A DNA stretch of 43,804 bases from Bacteroidota bacterium (GCA_004293265.1 RDXZ01000023.1:1-43804), one strand, 5' to 3'. Positions 18,156-27,365 are shown, counted from the first letter of the stretch. Numbers and translations: made by a program. The notes: generated by a model from the sequence alone, not told the origin.

Positions 18156-19091
18156 ATGAAAATAGGAATTGATGTGATGGGTGGTGATTATGCACCTAAC
18201 GCTATTTTGGAAGGGGTAAAATTAGCCCTGCAAGCCATCGAGCCAGAAACAATTTTGGTATTAGTCGGAAAAGAGGACATAATTAAAGCCTTTTTTGAAA
18301 ATAATACTCCAAAAAATATTGAAATAGTCAATGCTACACAAGTCATTGAAATGGGTGAACACCCCACAAGAGCATTGCCACAAAAACCTGATTCGAGCAT
18401 TTCAGTAGGATATAAATTATTGCTTTCCAAACAAATTGATGCCTTTTGTAGTGCAGGCAATACAGGAGCAATGATGGTAGCGGCAATGTTTACGGTACAA
18501 ACTATCAAAGGACTTTCTCGCCCTGCTATCATTAGTTATGTTCCTAAATTAGACGGCAGGACTGGTATTATTTTAGATGTGGGAGCAAATACAGATTGTA
18601 AACCCGAACATTTACAACAATTTGCAGAAGTAGGTTCTATTTTTTGTAAAAATTATTTTGGTATGGAAAGCCCAAAAGTTGCTTTGTTAAACTTAGGAGA
18701 AGAAGCCGAAAAAGGTAATTTACAAGCACAAGCCACTCATAAACTATTAGCACAAAACACAAAAATAAACTTTGTAGGCAATATCGAAGGGCGTGATTTG
18801 TTCAATGAAAAAGCAGACGTAATCGTTTGTGATGGTTTTACAGGCAATATCGTCATCAAAATGGCAGAATCTTATTATGAAATTTTGCATAAAAAACAAA
18901 TCCAAGACGATTTTTTTGATAATTTTAATTTTGAATCTATCGGAGGAAGTCCAATTTTGGGAATTAACGGCAATGTCATTATCGCACACGGAATTTCAAA
19001 TGCAAAAACGATTAAAAATGTGGCTTTAATGGCTCAAAAAGTCGTAAAAGCAGATATTGTCAATAAAACAAAGGAATCTTTAGGACTTTAA
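18156..19091 (+). CDS. plsX: phosphate acyltransferase PlsX
   Basis: Makes acyl-phosphate from acyl-ACP for phospholipid synthesis. The 311 residues begin with the family signature KIGIDVMGGDYAPN and contain SAGNTGAMM, DVGANTDCKPEHL, LNLGEE and DGFTGNIVIK. It is downstream of rpmF (135 bp), but fabH does not follow; a terminator and then ppk do. A small hairpin (18124-18147, AATATTGT/ACAATATT) sits just before the ATG, next to a TAATATTG box that could be a plsX promoter. Confidence 0.93.
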   Translation: MKIGIDVMGGDYAPNAILEGVKLALQAIEPETILVLVGKEDIIKAFFENNTPKNIEIVNATQVIEMGEHPTRALPQKPDSSISVGYKLLLSKQIDAFCSAGNTGAMMVAAMFTVQTIKGLSRPAIISYVPKLDGRTGIILDVGANTDCKPEHLQQFAEVGSIFCKNYFGMESPKVALLNLGEEAEKGNLQAQATHKLLAQNTKINFVGNIEGRDLFNEKADVIVCDGFTGNIVIKMAESYYEILHKKQIQDDFFDNFNFESIGGSPILGINGNVIIAHGISNAKTIKNVALMAQKVVKADIVNKTKESLGL

Positions 19092-19153
19092 TTGTCATAA
19101 AAAACAAAAAAAATTATATCTATTATCCTCTATCTCGAAAGAAAAATAAAAAA

Positions 19154-19191
19154 TTTTGCCGTTGTTTGTATCCCTTCAAACAACGGCAAAA
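19154..19191. terminator. terminator after plsX
   Basis: Perfect 15-bp stem TTTTGCCGTTGTTTG / CAAACAACGGCAAAA with an 8-nt loop, preceded and followed by A/T-rich runs, about 60 bp after the plsX stop. Confidence 0.8.
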
Positions 19192-19350
19192 AAATAAAAG
19201 TCAAGCGTTTTTTGTTTATTGTTTTAGACTTATAATCCAATAAAATAAGCAAGTAATTGTATTTTTTTGATAAAAAATATGAGTAAAAACAAACTCTTTA
19301 CCTAAAAAAATCGTTTATAGATACATAAATGAAAAACCTTTTATAATAAA

Positions 19351-21564
19351 ATGATTATTACACACGAAAAAGCATCAAATTTAATTCATCAAAGTAATTA
19401 TGTAAGTCGAGATTTGAGTTGGTTAAAATTTAATTCAAGGGTTTTAGACCAAGCCAAATCAAATCATCGTTCTATTTTTGATAGACTTAAATTTTTATCC
19501 ATAACTGCTTCCAATTTAGATGAATTTTTTATGATTCGTTTAGGAAATTTATATAATTATTTAGATTTTGGACGTGATAAAATTGATTATTCGGGCTTGC
19601 GTGAAAAGCCTTTTGCAAAGATGTTATTGAGAGAAGCACAACATTTTTATCACTTACAACAAAAAACTTTTACACAACATTTAGCACCACATTTTGAAGA
19701 AAATGAGTTTAGAATAGGAAAATTGACAGATTTGACAGAGGACGAAATTACAGAAGTTTCTTTGTATTATATGAAAACAATTTTTCCAATGCTTACCCCG
19801 ATGGTTTTTGATAACTATCACCCTTTTCCGATTTTGATGAATAAAATGTTGATTTTTGGAGTCGTTACACGCGCTAAAACCGAAGTCGATGACAGAGATG
19901 ACAAACGAGTTTCTTTTGTTCAAATTCCTCAAAATTTACCTCGTTTTTATGAATTTGACAGAGAAGATGGTTTGCTTTTTTTACCTATTGAAGATATTAT
20001 TCGTTGGAAAATTGATAAATTGTTTAGAAATATAGAAATTTTGTCTATTGATTTGTTCAGAATCACAAGAAATGGAGATTTTGCCTTAGAAGAAAGTGAT
20101 GATTTAGAAGATGAATTTATTGATGAAATCAAACAAAAAGTAAAAACAAGAAAATCTGGGCGAGTAGTTCGAATCGAAATAGGTTCTAATTATTCAGAAT
20201 GGATGATGCGTTTACTCAAAAAAAGGTGGAGTGTTGATGAAGATAATATTTTTGTAACCAATAATTTATTAGATTTTACGAGCCTTTCACAAATATTTGG
20301 GCATGAAGATTTTGTCAATAAAATTAGTCATCCGCCTACGCCTGTATTGCCTTTGGGCGTAGATGAAGCAGATATTGATTTATTTGAACATCTCAAAAAA
20401 CGTGATATTTTAATTCATCACCCTTATAATTCTTTCGAATTTGCATTAAAATTATTGGAGAGAGCCGCAGAAGATTCGAGTGTGCTGGCAATAAAAATTA
20501 CTATTTATAGATTAGCAAAAAAATCAAGAATTACAAATGCTTTGTTAAAAGCCGCCGAAAATGGAAAACACGTTTCTGTTTTGTTCGAATTAAAGGCAAG
20601 ATTTGATGAAGAAAATAACATCAGAGAAGCAGAAAGGCTACAAAAAGCAGGCTGTTTTGTAATTCATGGTGTTGGACATTACAAAACTCACGCAAAAATG
20701 ATGCTCATTGTCCGAAAGGAAGATGTGGGCGTGGTGCGTTACGTACACATGTCGAGTGGAAATTATAATGAAATTACTTCAAAATTTTATACTGATTTAA
20801 GTCTTTTGACAACCAACGAAGGATATGCACACGATGTTTCTGAGTTTTTTAATGCGATAACAGGTCATTCTAATCCATTAAAATACAAAAATTTAATCAC
20901 TGCCCCAAGAGATATGCGTAATTCTTTGATTGCATTGATTAGAAACGAAGCAGAAAATGCCAAAAAAGAACTAAAAAGTGGTATTATTATCAAATTAAAT
21001 TCATTGGAAGACCAGCAAATTATTGATGAACTCTATTTGGCTTCGCAAGCAGGAGTAAAAATTGATTTAATTGTCAGAGGAATTTGTTGCCTCAGACCGC
21101 AAAGAGAAGGTTTGAGTGAAAATATCACAGTACGTTCTATTGTGGGCGATTTTTTAGAACACATGCGTATTTATTATTTTCAAAATCAAGAAAAACCGAA
21201 AATCTTTGTGGGCAGTGCTGATATGATGGTGCGTAGTTTTGATAGAAGAATTGAATCTTTATTTTTGATATTATCTGAAATCGTTACAAAACAAATTACT
21301 AATATTTTACACAATAATTTATTAGATAATATCAATACGTATATTATGAAAGAAGATAGTACTTATGTTAAACGTAAACCTATCAAAGGAGAAAAAAATT
21401 ATAGTATTCATCACGAGTTTTTTAATCTATATGCTAAAAAAGAGATTATTCAAATTTCTGATATTGTTACAGAAAGAAAAGAAGAAACTATTTTGGTGAT
21501 GCCTGAATATAGTGAGGAGATTATCGAATCAGAAACAAAGAAAAAAAATGCCTCACGAGATTAA
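19351..21564 (+). CDS. ppk1: polyphosphate kinase 1
   Basis: Reversible transfer of the terminal phosphate of ATP to polyphosphate. The 737 residues show the N-terminal SRDLSWLKFNSRVLDQA and the ITASNLDEFFMIR helix. The catalytic C-terminal PLD-like domains carry the autophosphorylated His447 in YKTHAKMMLI and the second His604 in DFLEHMRIYYF. The last ~50 residues form a charged tail. The gene stands alone, between the plsX terminator and a family 1 repeat that begins 9 bp after its stop codon. Confidence 0.94.
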   Translation: MIITHEKASNLIHQSNYVSRDLSWLKFNSRVLDQAKSNHRSIFDRLKFLSITASNLDEFFMIRLGNLYNYLDFGRDKIDYSGLREKPFAKMLLREAQHFYHLQQKTFTQHLAPHFEENEFRIGKLTDLTEDEITEVSLYYMKTIFPMLTPMVFDNYHPFPILMNKMLIFGVVTRAKTEVDDRDDKRVSFVQIPQNLPRFYEFDREDGLLFLPIEDIIRWKIDKLFRNIEILSIDLFRITRNGDFALEESDDLEDEFIDEIKQKVKTRKSGRVVRIEIGSNYSEWMMRLLKKRWSVDEDNIFVTNNLLDFTSLSQIFGHEDFVNKISHPPTPVLPLGVDEADIDLFEHLKKRDILIHHPYNSFEFALKLLERAAEDSSVLAIKITIYRLAKKSRITNALLKAAENGKHVSVLFELKARFDEENNIREAERLQKAGCFVIHGVGHYKTHAKMMLIVRKEDVGVVRYVHMSSGNYNEITSKFYTDLSLLTTNEGYAHDVSEFFNAITGHSNPLKYKNLITAPRDMRNSLIALIRNEAENAKKELKSGIIIKLNSLEDQQIIDELYLASQAGVKIDLIVRGICCLRPQREGLSENITVRSIVGDFLEHMRIYYFQNQEKPKIFVGSADMMVRSFDRRIESLFLILSEIVTKQITNILHNNLLDNINTYIMKEDSTYVKRKPIKGEKNYSIHHEFFNLYAKKEIIQISDIVTERKEETILVMPEYSEEIIESETKKKNASRD

Positions 21565-21572
21565 AACAAAAT

Positions 21573-21728
21573 GGTTCTACTAAGATTTATACGGAAATTA
21601 AAAACTGTAACACATACTTTTAGTGTGTGTCCATACTAAAAGTGTGTGCTACAATTCTCAATAGTCCACACACTAAAAGTATGTGCTACAGTTCTCAATA
21701 GAAAAATCGTATAAATCTTAGTAGAACC
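21573..21728. repeat. MITE-like palindromic element, family 1, copy 2 (with internal duplication)
   Basis: A 156-bp copy with the standard ends. It is longer than copy 1 because the right arm (CACTAAAAGT…GTGCTACA.TTCTCAATAG) is present twice, about 35 bp apart. The flanks AACAAAAT (21565-21572) and AAAAAAAT (21729-21736) agree in 7 of 8 bases. It lies between ppk1 and the DtxR-type gene. Confidence 0.8.
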
Positions 21729-21787
21729 AAAAAAATCCTTTGGCAGTTGAAAACTAAATTATTACTTTCATTTTATATTTTACAAAA

Positions 21788-22453
21788 ATGCAACTAAGTT
21801 TGACAGAAGAAGATTATCTTAAAACCATTTATCATTTATCTCAAAATATTGATAATCAAGAGATTAGTACCAATGATATTGCTAAAAAAATTGATATTAG
21901 TGCCGCTTCTGTCAGTGATATGATAAAAAAATTATCTAATAAAAAACTTATCAACTATATCAAATATCAAGGAGTAAGTTTGACTGAAATAGGAAAACTA
22001 ACCGCAGTAAAAATTATTAGAAAACATAGACTTTGGGAAACTTTTTTGGTAGAAAAATTAAAGTTTACTTGGGACGAAATTCATATTGTCGCAGAACAAT
22101 TAGAACACATTGATTCTGATTTGTTAATACAAAGATTAGATGAGTTTTTGGAATTTCCTCAATTTGACCCACATGGTGACGCGATTCCGAATGAAAAAGG
22201 AGAAATTACTATCATCAAAAAAATTTCATTAAAAGAAGCAAACACAGCAGAAGCTTTAAAAGTGGTAGCCGTAGAAGAAAATTCACCAACTTTTTTAAAA
22301 TATTTGAGTAAATTACAAATTAAGTTAGGAACAAATATAAAAATTATTGAAAAAAATGATTATGATAATTCGATAGAAATTGAAATTAATCAATCTAAAA
22401 TTACAATGATTACCAAAGAAGTCGCAGAAAATTTATATGTTATCAAAATATAA
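21788..22453 (+). CDS. DtxR/MntR-family metal-dependent transcriptional regulator
   Basis: Probable Fe(II)- or Mn(II)-responsive repressor. The N-terminal winged helix (about 3-65: LTEEDYLKTIYHLSQ, IAKKIDISAASVSDMIKKL) is followed by the dimerisation and metal-binding domain with RKHRLWETFLVE, EAEQLEH-like VAEQLEHIDSDLL, and PQFDPHGDAIP near residues 131-141. The final ~75 residues fit a FeoA/SH3-like domain. The metal cannot be decided. No metal transporter gene is adjacent, so its targets lie elsewhere. Confidence 0.9.
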   Translation: MQLSLTEEDYLKTIYHLSQNIDNQEISTNDIAKKIDISAASVSDMIKKLSNKKLINYIKYQGVSLTEIGKLTAVKIIRKHRLWETFLVEKLKFTWDEIHIVAEQLEHIDSDLLIQRLDEFLEFPQFDPHGDAIPNEKGEITIIKKISLKEANTAEALKVVAVEENSPTFLKYLSKLQIKLGTNIKIIEKNDYDNSIEIEINQSKITMITKEVAENLYVIKI

Positions 22454-22469
22454 AAAATTTCTGTTCATT

Positions 22470-22557
22470 AGACTTCCTGCGAAATTGTTTTTTTAAGCCT
22501 CACTCCCTGCCCTCTCTCCACTTTGAGAGAGGGAAAAGGTAATTTCGCAGGAAGTCT
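22470..22557. repeat. MITE-like element, family 3
   Basis: An 88-bp element with perfect 17-bp inverted ends AGACTTCCTGCGAAATT / AATTTCGCAGGAAGTCT and an internal hairpin CCCTCTCT…AGAGAGGG. The trinucleotide ATT stands directly outside both ends. It is the only copy seen in this window and lies 14 bp from the next family 1 element. Confidence 0.65.
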
Positions 22558-22571
22558 ATTGTTAAAAAAAT

Positions 22572-22687
22572 GGTTTTACTAAGATTTATACGATTTTTCT
22601 ATGGAGCAAATGTAGCACATACTTTTAGTGTGTCCACAATAAAAGTGTGTGCTACATTTTTTATTCCGTATAAATCTTAGTAGAACC
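22572..22687. repeat. MITE-like palindromic element, family 1, copy 3 (inverted orientation)
   Basis: A 116-bp copy, reversed relative to copies 1 and 2 (the CGATTTTTCTAT side is on the left). It is flanked by AAAAAAAT on both sides (22564-22571 and 22688-22695), an exact 8-bp duplication. The right flank touches the gldG stop codon at 22695-22697, so the element forms the immediate 3' end of the gldG transcript and could act as its terminator. Confidence 0.8.
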
Positions 22688-22694
22688 AAAAAAA

Positions 22695-24359
22695 TTATTT
22701 AGCGTATTTTCGTTTTCTCCAAAAAGTAAACATCATTCCAAAAATAATAATACAAATTACGGGCAAAACAGTGTTAAACAATTGCCAATAAGTACTTTCA
22801 GTTTCTATTTTGAGTTTATCCAAAGGTCGCAAAACAACTTCTTTATTTTTTGCTCCCATAATTCCTTTGTCGTCCAAAATATAATCTAAGGCATTGAGTA
22901 TAAAATCTGTATTAGAATGAATTGTTTTATATACTTTATCCAAACCTAACGGACTTTTGGGTTCGTTTCGTAACATATCACCATCAGCACAAACGATTAT
23001 TTTAGTAGGTTTTGACTCTGCTAAAAAATCTTTTTCTTCGCTTTGGCTTCGCGATTTGTATAAACTTTGAAATTTACCTTCTAATAAATAAGCCACAGGC
23101 AAACCGCCCAAATTATATTCTCTTGGATTTTGTTTTTTTTGTGCTTCGTTAAACTCAACTAACGCAGGAGTGCCTATTTTTTTGGAATATTTTGAACTAA
23201 AAAATAGAGGCGTTTTTTGTACGTTCAATGCTTTTACGGTATCAATAGTGCTGATAAATTTGGTTTGAATTGTTCCCAAACCTTTGGTAATTTGATGTTT
23301 TTGAAAATTGTTAATAATAGGATAATAAACCCAAGGAATTGGTTTGATTTGTGGTCTATCGCCCATATTTCCCACGACTAACTCAATAAAAGATGCCTGC
23401 AAATCTTTGATTAAATCACCATTGATACGCACACCGTATTTAAAAAATAAATCTGTTAGGTTATGGTCATAAGGAAAAGTAAACGAACTGCCTTTTTTAT
23501 TATACAAAACACTATCCATATATACTCCGACTGCATCTACACAAAAAATGGCTTTTCCACCTTTCATTACAAATTGATCGATTTTAAATTTTTCTTTGTC
23601 TGTAAATTGAGAATCAGGTTTGGCAACAATGATGGCATCAAGATTCAGAATTTCTTGTGATTTTGGTAAATCTACTTTATATACTTCATAATATTTTTGT
23701 AAACTTTTGACAATATCAGATTTTTCTGTATCATCTAATTCGCCATGCCCTTCAATAAAACCAATTCTTTTTCTATTTTTTTGTGTCAATTGTCTAATTC
23801 CTGTGATTAAATTATATTCTGCGTTTTCGACTGATTGATTTAAAATTTGTTCGGGGGAAAGTGAGCCTTTTAGTTTTTGGTCTAAGGTTTTGAACAAAGA
23901 AACTGTCAATTCAAATTCTTTATACATCAAAATAGCGGCAGGAAAAATCATTTTTTGCACTTGTTTATCGTCTTCATTGACAAAAATCTGTGAAGGTTGT
24001 ACGCCTTTTTGCACCAACTCACGATAAAATTTATTTTGGTCTTCTTTATTTTTTCCTACTTTTGTAGGGTCAATGAATTTATAGCGTAATTTTTTTCCAC
24101 CATATATTTTAAACTCGTCCAAAGTTTCTCTAATTGTTTTTTGCAAACGTCTAAATCCACTTGGAAAATCGCCTTCTAAATATACTTTTACAAATACTTC
24201 ATCTTCTAATTGTTCGAGGATACGTTTGGTAGGTTCGGTAATTGTATATCTTTTTTCTTCAGTCAAATCAATTCTAAAAAAATATTGAGTTGATATAATA
24301 TTCAATATAACAATAATTAAAATACCTAAAAAAAATTGTGTAAAATGTTTTTGTTTCAT
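22695..24359 (-). CDS. gldG: gliding motility-associated ABC transporter component GldG
   Basis: Membrane-anchored, periplasmic component thought to work with the GldA ATPase and GldF permease in gliding motility. The 554 residues have an N-terminal membrane segment (about 8-28) leading into RIDLTEEKRYTIT, the typical GldG start, a large soluble region including RKRIGFIEGHGELDD, and a C-terminal membrane segment (about 526-546) ending RKRKYAK. gldF, which often precedes gldG, is not adjacent; trpA is. It has its own promoter inside the end of trpA. Confidence 0.88.
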   Translation of the reverse strand: MKQKHFTQFFLGILIIVILNIISTQYFFRIDLTEEKRYTITEPTKRILEQLEDEVFVKVYLEGDFPSGFRRLQKTIRETLDEFKIYGGKKLRYKFIDPTKVGKNKEDQNKFYRELVQKGVQPSQIFVNEDDKQVQKMIFPAAILMYKEFELTVSLFKTLDQKLKGSLSPEQILNQSVENAEYNLITGIRQLTQKNRKRIGFIEGHGELDDTEKSDIVKSLQKYYEVYKVDLPKSQEILNLDAIIVAKPDSQFTDKEKFKIDQFVMKGGKAIFCVDAVGVYMDSVLYNKKGSSFTFPYDHNLTDLFFKYGVRINGDLIKDLQASFIELVVGNMGDRPQIKPIPWVYYPIINNFQKHQITKGLGTIQTKFISTIDTVKALNVQKTPLFFSSKYSKKIGTPALVEFNEAQKKQNPREYNLGGLPVAYLLEGKFQSLYKSRSQSEEKDFLAESKPTKIIVCADGDMLRNEPKSPLGLDKVYKTIHSNTDFILNALDYILDDKGIMGAKNKEVVLRPLDKLKIETESTYWQLFNTVLPVICIIIFGMMFTFWRKRKYAK

Positions 24360-24382
24360 TTTTTATGTAAAATTTCAAAATG

Positions 24383-24414
24383 CAAAGATACATTTTTATT
24401 TGTATTTATCCAAA
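24383..24414 (-). promoter_or_regulatory. promoter of gldG
   Basis: On the minus strand TTTG, 20 nt, TATCTTTG. The -33 box lies in the last codons of trpA; the -7 box is 23 bp before the gldG ATG. Confidence 0.6.
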
Positions 24415-25178
24415 AAAACAGCAATATCTGCGGCTAAATTTGTTTTATTTTCTTGTAAATGTTTCAAAAAAGCACTTCCAATAATTCCACCTGCGGCATA
24501 TTGACATACTTTTTGAAAATCTTGTTTGTCTTTGATACCAAAACCAATTAAAAAAGGATTTTTGAGTTCCATATTTTTTATCTTTTGAAAATAATCGGTT
24601 TGTTCTGTGGTAATAGAAGATGTTTTTCCTGTCGTGGACGATTGCGAAACTGCATAAATAAATCCATTAGAAAGTTGGTCTATTTTTTTAATTCTTTCAG
24701 TAGTGGTTTGTGGAGTAATCAAAAAAACAGCAGAAAGGTTATATTTTTCAAAAATATTTTGGTATTCATTTTCGTATTCTTCCAAAGGCATATCAGGCAA
24801 AATAAGTCCATCAATTCCTAATTTTGCAGCTTTTTGACAAAAATTTTCGATACCAAATTGCCAAACAGGATTTAAGTAGCCCATCAAAAGTATTGGTTTG
24901 TTTGTTTTGATAGGTGTTTTTTCTAATTGTTCAAAAAGTTTTTCGATAGACATTCCATTTTTGAGTGCGATTTGGTTTGTTTGTTGAATTACCTCGCCGT
25001 CAGCAATTGGGTCAGAAAAAGGCATACCAATTTCGATAATATCTGCTTGATTTTTGATAAGGGCTTCGAGAATAATACTCGTATCATCTAAATTTGGAAA
25101 ACCTGCGGTAAAATAAATGGTAAGTAAATTTTGTGAGTTGTTTTGTAAATATTTTGTAAGATTATTTTGTATTTTCAT
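24396..25178 (-). CDS. trpA: tryptophan synthase alpha chain
   Basis: Cleaves indole-3-glycerol phosphate to indole and glyceraldehyde 3-phosphate; works in complex with TrpB. The 260 residues form a TIM barrel with the catalytic Glu49 and Asp60 in the motif EIGMPFSDPIADG, exactly at the positions known from the Salmonella enzyme, and phosphate-binding GFGIKD and GGIIGSAF. No other trp gene is in the window, so trpA is separated from its usual operon here. Confidence 0.94.
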   Translation of the reverse strand: MKIQNNLTKYLQNNSQNLLTIYFTAGFPNLDDTSIILEALIKNQADIIEIGMPFSDPIADGEVIQQTNQIALKNGMSIEKLFEQLEKTPIKTNKPILLMGYLNPVWQFGIENFCQKAAKLGIDGLILPDMPLEEYENEYQNIFEKYNLSAVFLITPQTTTERIKKIDQLSNGFIYAVSQSSTTGKTSSITTEQTDYFQKIKNMELKNPFLIGFGIKDKQDFQKVCQYAAGGIIGSAFLKHLQENKTNLAADIAVFLDKYK

Positions 25179-25239
25179 TTTTTTTCTTTGAATATGATTT
25201 TTTTAGCGGTATTATTTAAGAAAGTAACATATTTATATT

Positions 25240-25959
25240 TTACCAACCTTCTGCCAAAACATCAATTAAGTGCATTATTTTTATATTTTTTTTATATTTT
25301 TCTACATAACTTTCCAAGTGCATCAAGCAAGAAGCATCGCTTGAAATCAAATATTGTGCTTGTGTAGAAGTCGCATTATCAATTTTTTGTTCAGCCATTG
25401 CCACAGAAATCGCAGGAAATTTGACTGCAAAAGTACCTCCAAAACCACAACAAGTTTCGTTTTCTGGGAGTTCTAACAATTCCAAACCTTTTACGTTAGA
25501 AAGCAATTTTCGGGGTGCTTCTTTAATTTGACATTCTCGCAAAGCACTGCACGAATCGTGATAAGTTGCAACGCCTTCTAATTTTGAGCCTTCAATATTC
25601 TCAACTTTTAAAATATCTACTAAAAATTCTGTAAATTCGAACACTCTTTGCTGAATTTCAAAATATTCTTTGGAATCTTTATCAAACAAATGCGAATAGG
25701 CGTTGCGAATCATACCCACACACGAGGCAGACGGCACTACAATATAATCGTTATTGTTTTGAAAATCTTTTACAAATTTTTCAGCAATTTTTTTTGCTTG
25801 TTTGTTGTATCCTGCGTTGTAAGCGGGCTGTCCACAACAAGTTTGAGATAAATTATAATTGACTTCACAAGATAATTTTTCTAATATTTTGACCATATTT
25901 ACTCCTGTTTGTGGATAAAATTGGTCAATAAAACAAGGAATAAATATTTCTACTTTCAC
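25240..25959 (-). CDS. LutA/YkgE-like protein with two CCG domains
   Basis: Iron-sulfur oxidoreductase subunit of the type that, with LutB and LutC, oxidises lactate, or related to the glycolate oxidase/heterodisulfide reductase CCG family. Two cysteine-rich motifs are visible, TCCGQPAYNAG and TCCGFGGTFAVK, plus a HDSCSALRE segment between them. Homologues start about at KVEIFIPC, so the GTG at 25959 is preferred; the in-frame ATG at 26001 would add 14 residues and overlap the upstream small gene. lutB and lutC are not adjacent. Confidence 0.82.
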   Translation of the reverse strand: MKVEIFIPCFIDQFYPQTGVNMVKILEKLSCEVNYNLSQTCCGQPAYNAGYNKQAKKIAEKFVKDFQNNNDYIVVPSASCVGMIRNAYSHLFDKDSKEYFEIQQRVFEFTEFLVDILKVENIEGSKLEGVATYHDSCSALRECQIKEAPRKLLSNVKGLELLELPENETCCGFGGTFAVKFPAISVAMAEQKIDNATSTQAQYLISSDASCLMHLESYVEKYKKNIKIMHLIDVLAEGW

Positions 25960-25984
25960 TGGTTTTGGTTTATTTTTGATAGTA

Positions 25985-26235
25985 TTAAGAAATAATTTCA
26001 ATAATTTCGGTTATGTTTTTGATAGAAGTATTTAGTTTTTCGGCTATTTCTTCTATTGAAAATTTTTGTTTGTGTAAAACAATAACAGATATAAAAAATT
26101 TTTTGTATTTTTTTCGACTTTTTCAATGCCTTCAAGATATCGAATATTCATTTCTACATCATATACAAATACTTGTGCAGTTAAAAGTTCATAGATAAAT
26201 AATTTTAATTCCTCAAGATTGTCTGGAATTTTCAT
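25985..26235 (-). pseudogene. small helix-turn-helix-like gene with a frameshift in a poly-A run
   Basis: The frame beginning with ATG at 26235 runs as MKIPDNLEELKLF… to RYLEGIEKVEK. There an A7 run (T7 on the plus strand near 26108-26114) sends it out of frame to a premature stop at 26053. One extra A would continue into YKKFFISVIVLHKQKFSIEEIAEKL and a helix-turn-helix-like end, stopping at 25985 and overlapping the LutA-like gene. Both halves look protein-coding, giving about 83 residues in all. It could be a pseudogene, a phase-variable gene or a sequence error. The tail resembles the C-terminal helix-turn-helix region of Rpn-type proteins, but the family is unknown. Confidence 0.45.
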
Positions 26236-26239
26236 ACTG

Positions 26240-26270
26240 CAAAATTACAACTTTTTTTTAATATTACAAA
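26240..26270 (-). promoter_or_regulatory. promoter of the frameshifted small gene (and LutA-like gene)
   Basis: On the minus strand TTTG, 19 nt, TAATTTTG: a perfect match to the Bacteroidota consensus. The -7 box ends only 4 bp before the ATG at 26235, so the mRNA would be nearly or fully leaderless for that ATG. Confidence 0.65.
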
Positions 26271-26360
26271 AAATAACTTAAATAGATACCAAAATATTTA
26301 TCCTCAAAAAAACCTTTTCAAAAACAAAAAGTTATCAAAATAAACATAAACACAAAAACA

Positions 26361-27365
26361 ATGTATTATTCTATTTTAACAGAATATAGACTCTTAGGTG
26401 ATGAAAAAGCAGATTTTTTGATAGAAAATACAACTCAAAATGATATTTTTGAACTATTAAAATCTATACAAACCAACGAAAGTTTTTTCAAAATTTATCC
26501 TAAAAATGATTTTATAGATTTTCCTGCGTGGGCAGATAAGGAAAAAATTAAAATTGCACAAACATTTTTTCGAAAAAATTTTAGAGTCATTTTATCTTTA
26601 TTAGGCTCACTTTCTTTGCCTTATTGTTATGCCGCCGCAGATGGTGCAAAGGTTTTGATGTATTCCCAAAGATTAGCAAAAGATACTAAAAAAAGATTAG
26701 CAGAAACTGCAAAATTTGTCTTAGAAATCATGGAAAATGATGCTTTTGAGGACACAGGAAAAGGTTTTGCTTTGTGTTTTCAGGTACGCACCATACACGC
26801 ACAAATACGCAATAAATCCAAAAAAAGTCCACATTGGAACTTAGATTGGGGCTTGCCTATCAATCAAGAAGATATGGCAGGTACAAATTTGAGTTTTTCG
26901 TTGATTATTTTGAGAGGAATGGAAAAATTGCAGTATAAAGTTACGGCTCAAGAGGCAGATGCTTTTTTACATTATTGGAATATCATCGGACATTTATTAG
27001 GTTTAAAACAAGAATTGTTGCCAAAAGATAGAAAAGAAGCATTTTGGTTGGATAAATGTATTGTAGATAGACAATTCAAAACGTCAGAAGAAGGTAAATT
27101 ATTGGCTAAAAATTTACTTATTTGTTTGAACGAAACTTTACCAAAAAATATTCCTGAGGGTTTTTTAGGTTCATATTTACGTTTTTTATTGGGCGATAAA
27201 ATTGCAAATATGATAAAAATCCCAACTTCTAATTGGACTACAAACTTACTAACGCCTTTGCCTCTAATAAGTTGGTGGCAAGACGCTACGCAAAATATTA
27301 CGCCTGAAACGATGAAAGAAATGATAGCACAAGAAACTGATACATTAGGAATTAATATTTTTTAA
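26361..27365 (+). CDS. MpaB-family (DUF2236) haem oxygenase-like protein
   Basis: A 334-residue member of the ER-bound oxygenase MpaB / rubber oxygenase (Lcp) superfamily, which uses haem b to cleave or oxidise hydrophobic substrates. Family features visible: helical throughout, with LPYCYAAADGAKVL, the conserved RTIHAQIR segment carrying the probable haem-region His and Arg, and WGLPINQEDMAGTNLSFS. The substrate is unknown. No signal peptide is seen. It is divergent from the small frameshifted gene and converges on the PadR gene. Confidence 0.78.
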   Translation: MYYSILTEYRLLGDEKADFLIENTTQNDIFELLKSIQTNESFFKIYPKNDFIDFPAWADKEKIKIAQTFFRKNFRVILSLLGSLSLPYCYAAADGAKVLMYSQRLAKDTKKRLAETAKFVLEIMENDAFEDTGKGFALCFQVRTIHAQIRNKSKKSPHWNLDWGLPINQEDMAGTNLSFSLIILRGMEKLQYKVTAQEADAFLHYWNIIGHLLGLKQELLPKDRKEAFWLDKCIVDRQFKTSEEGKLLAKNLLICLNETLPKNIPEGFLGSYLRFLLGDKIANMIKIPTSNWTTNLLTPLPLISWWQDATQNITPETMKEMIAQETDTLGINIF

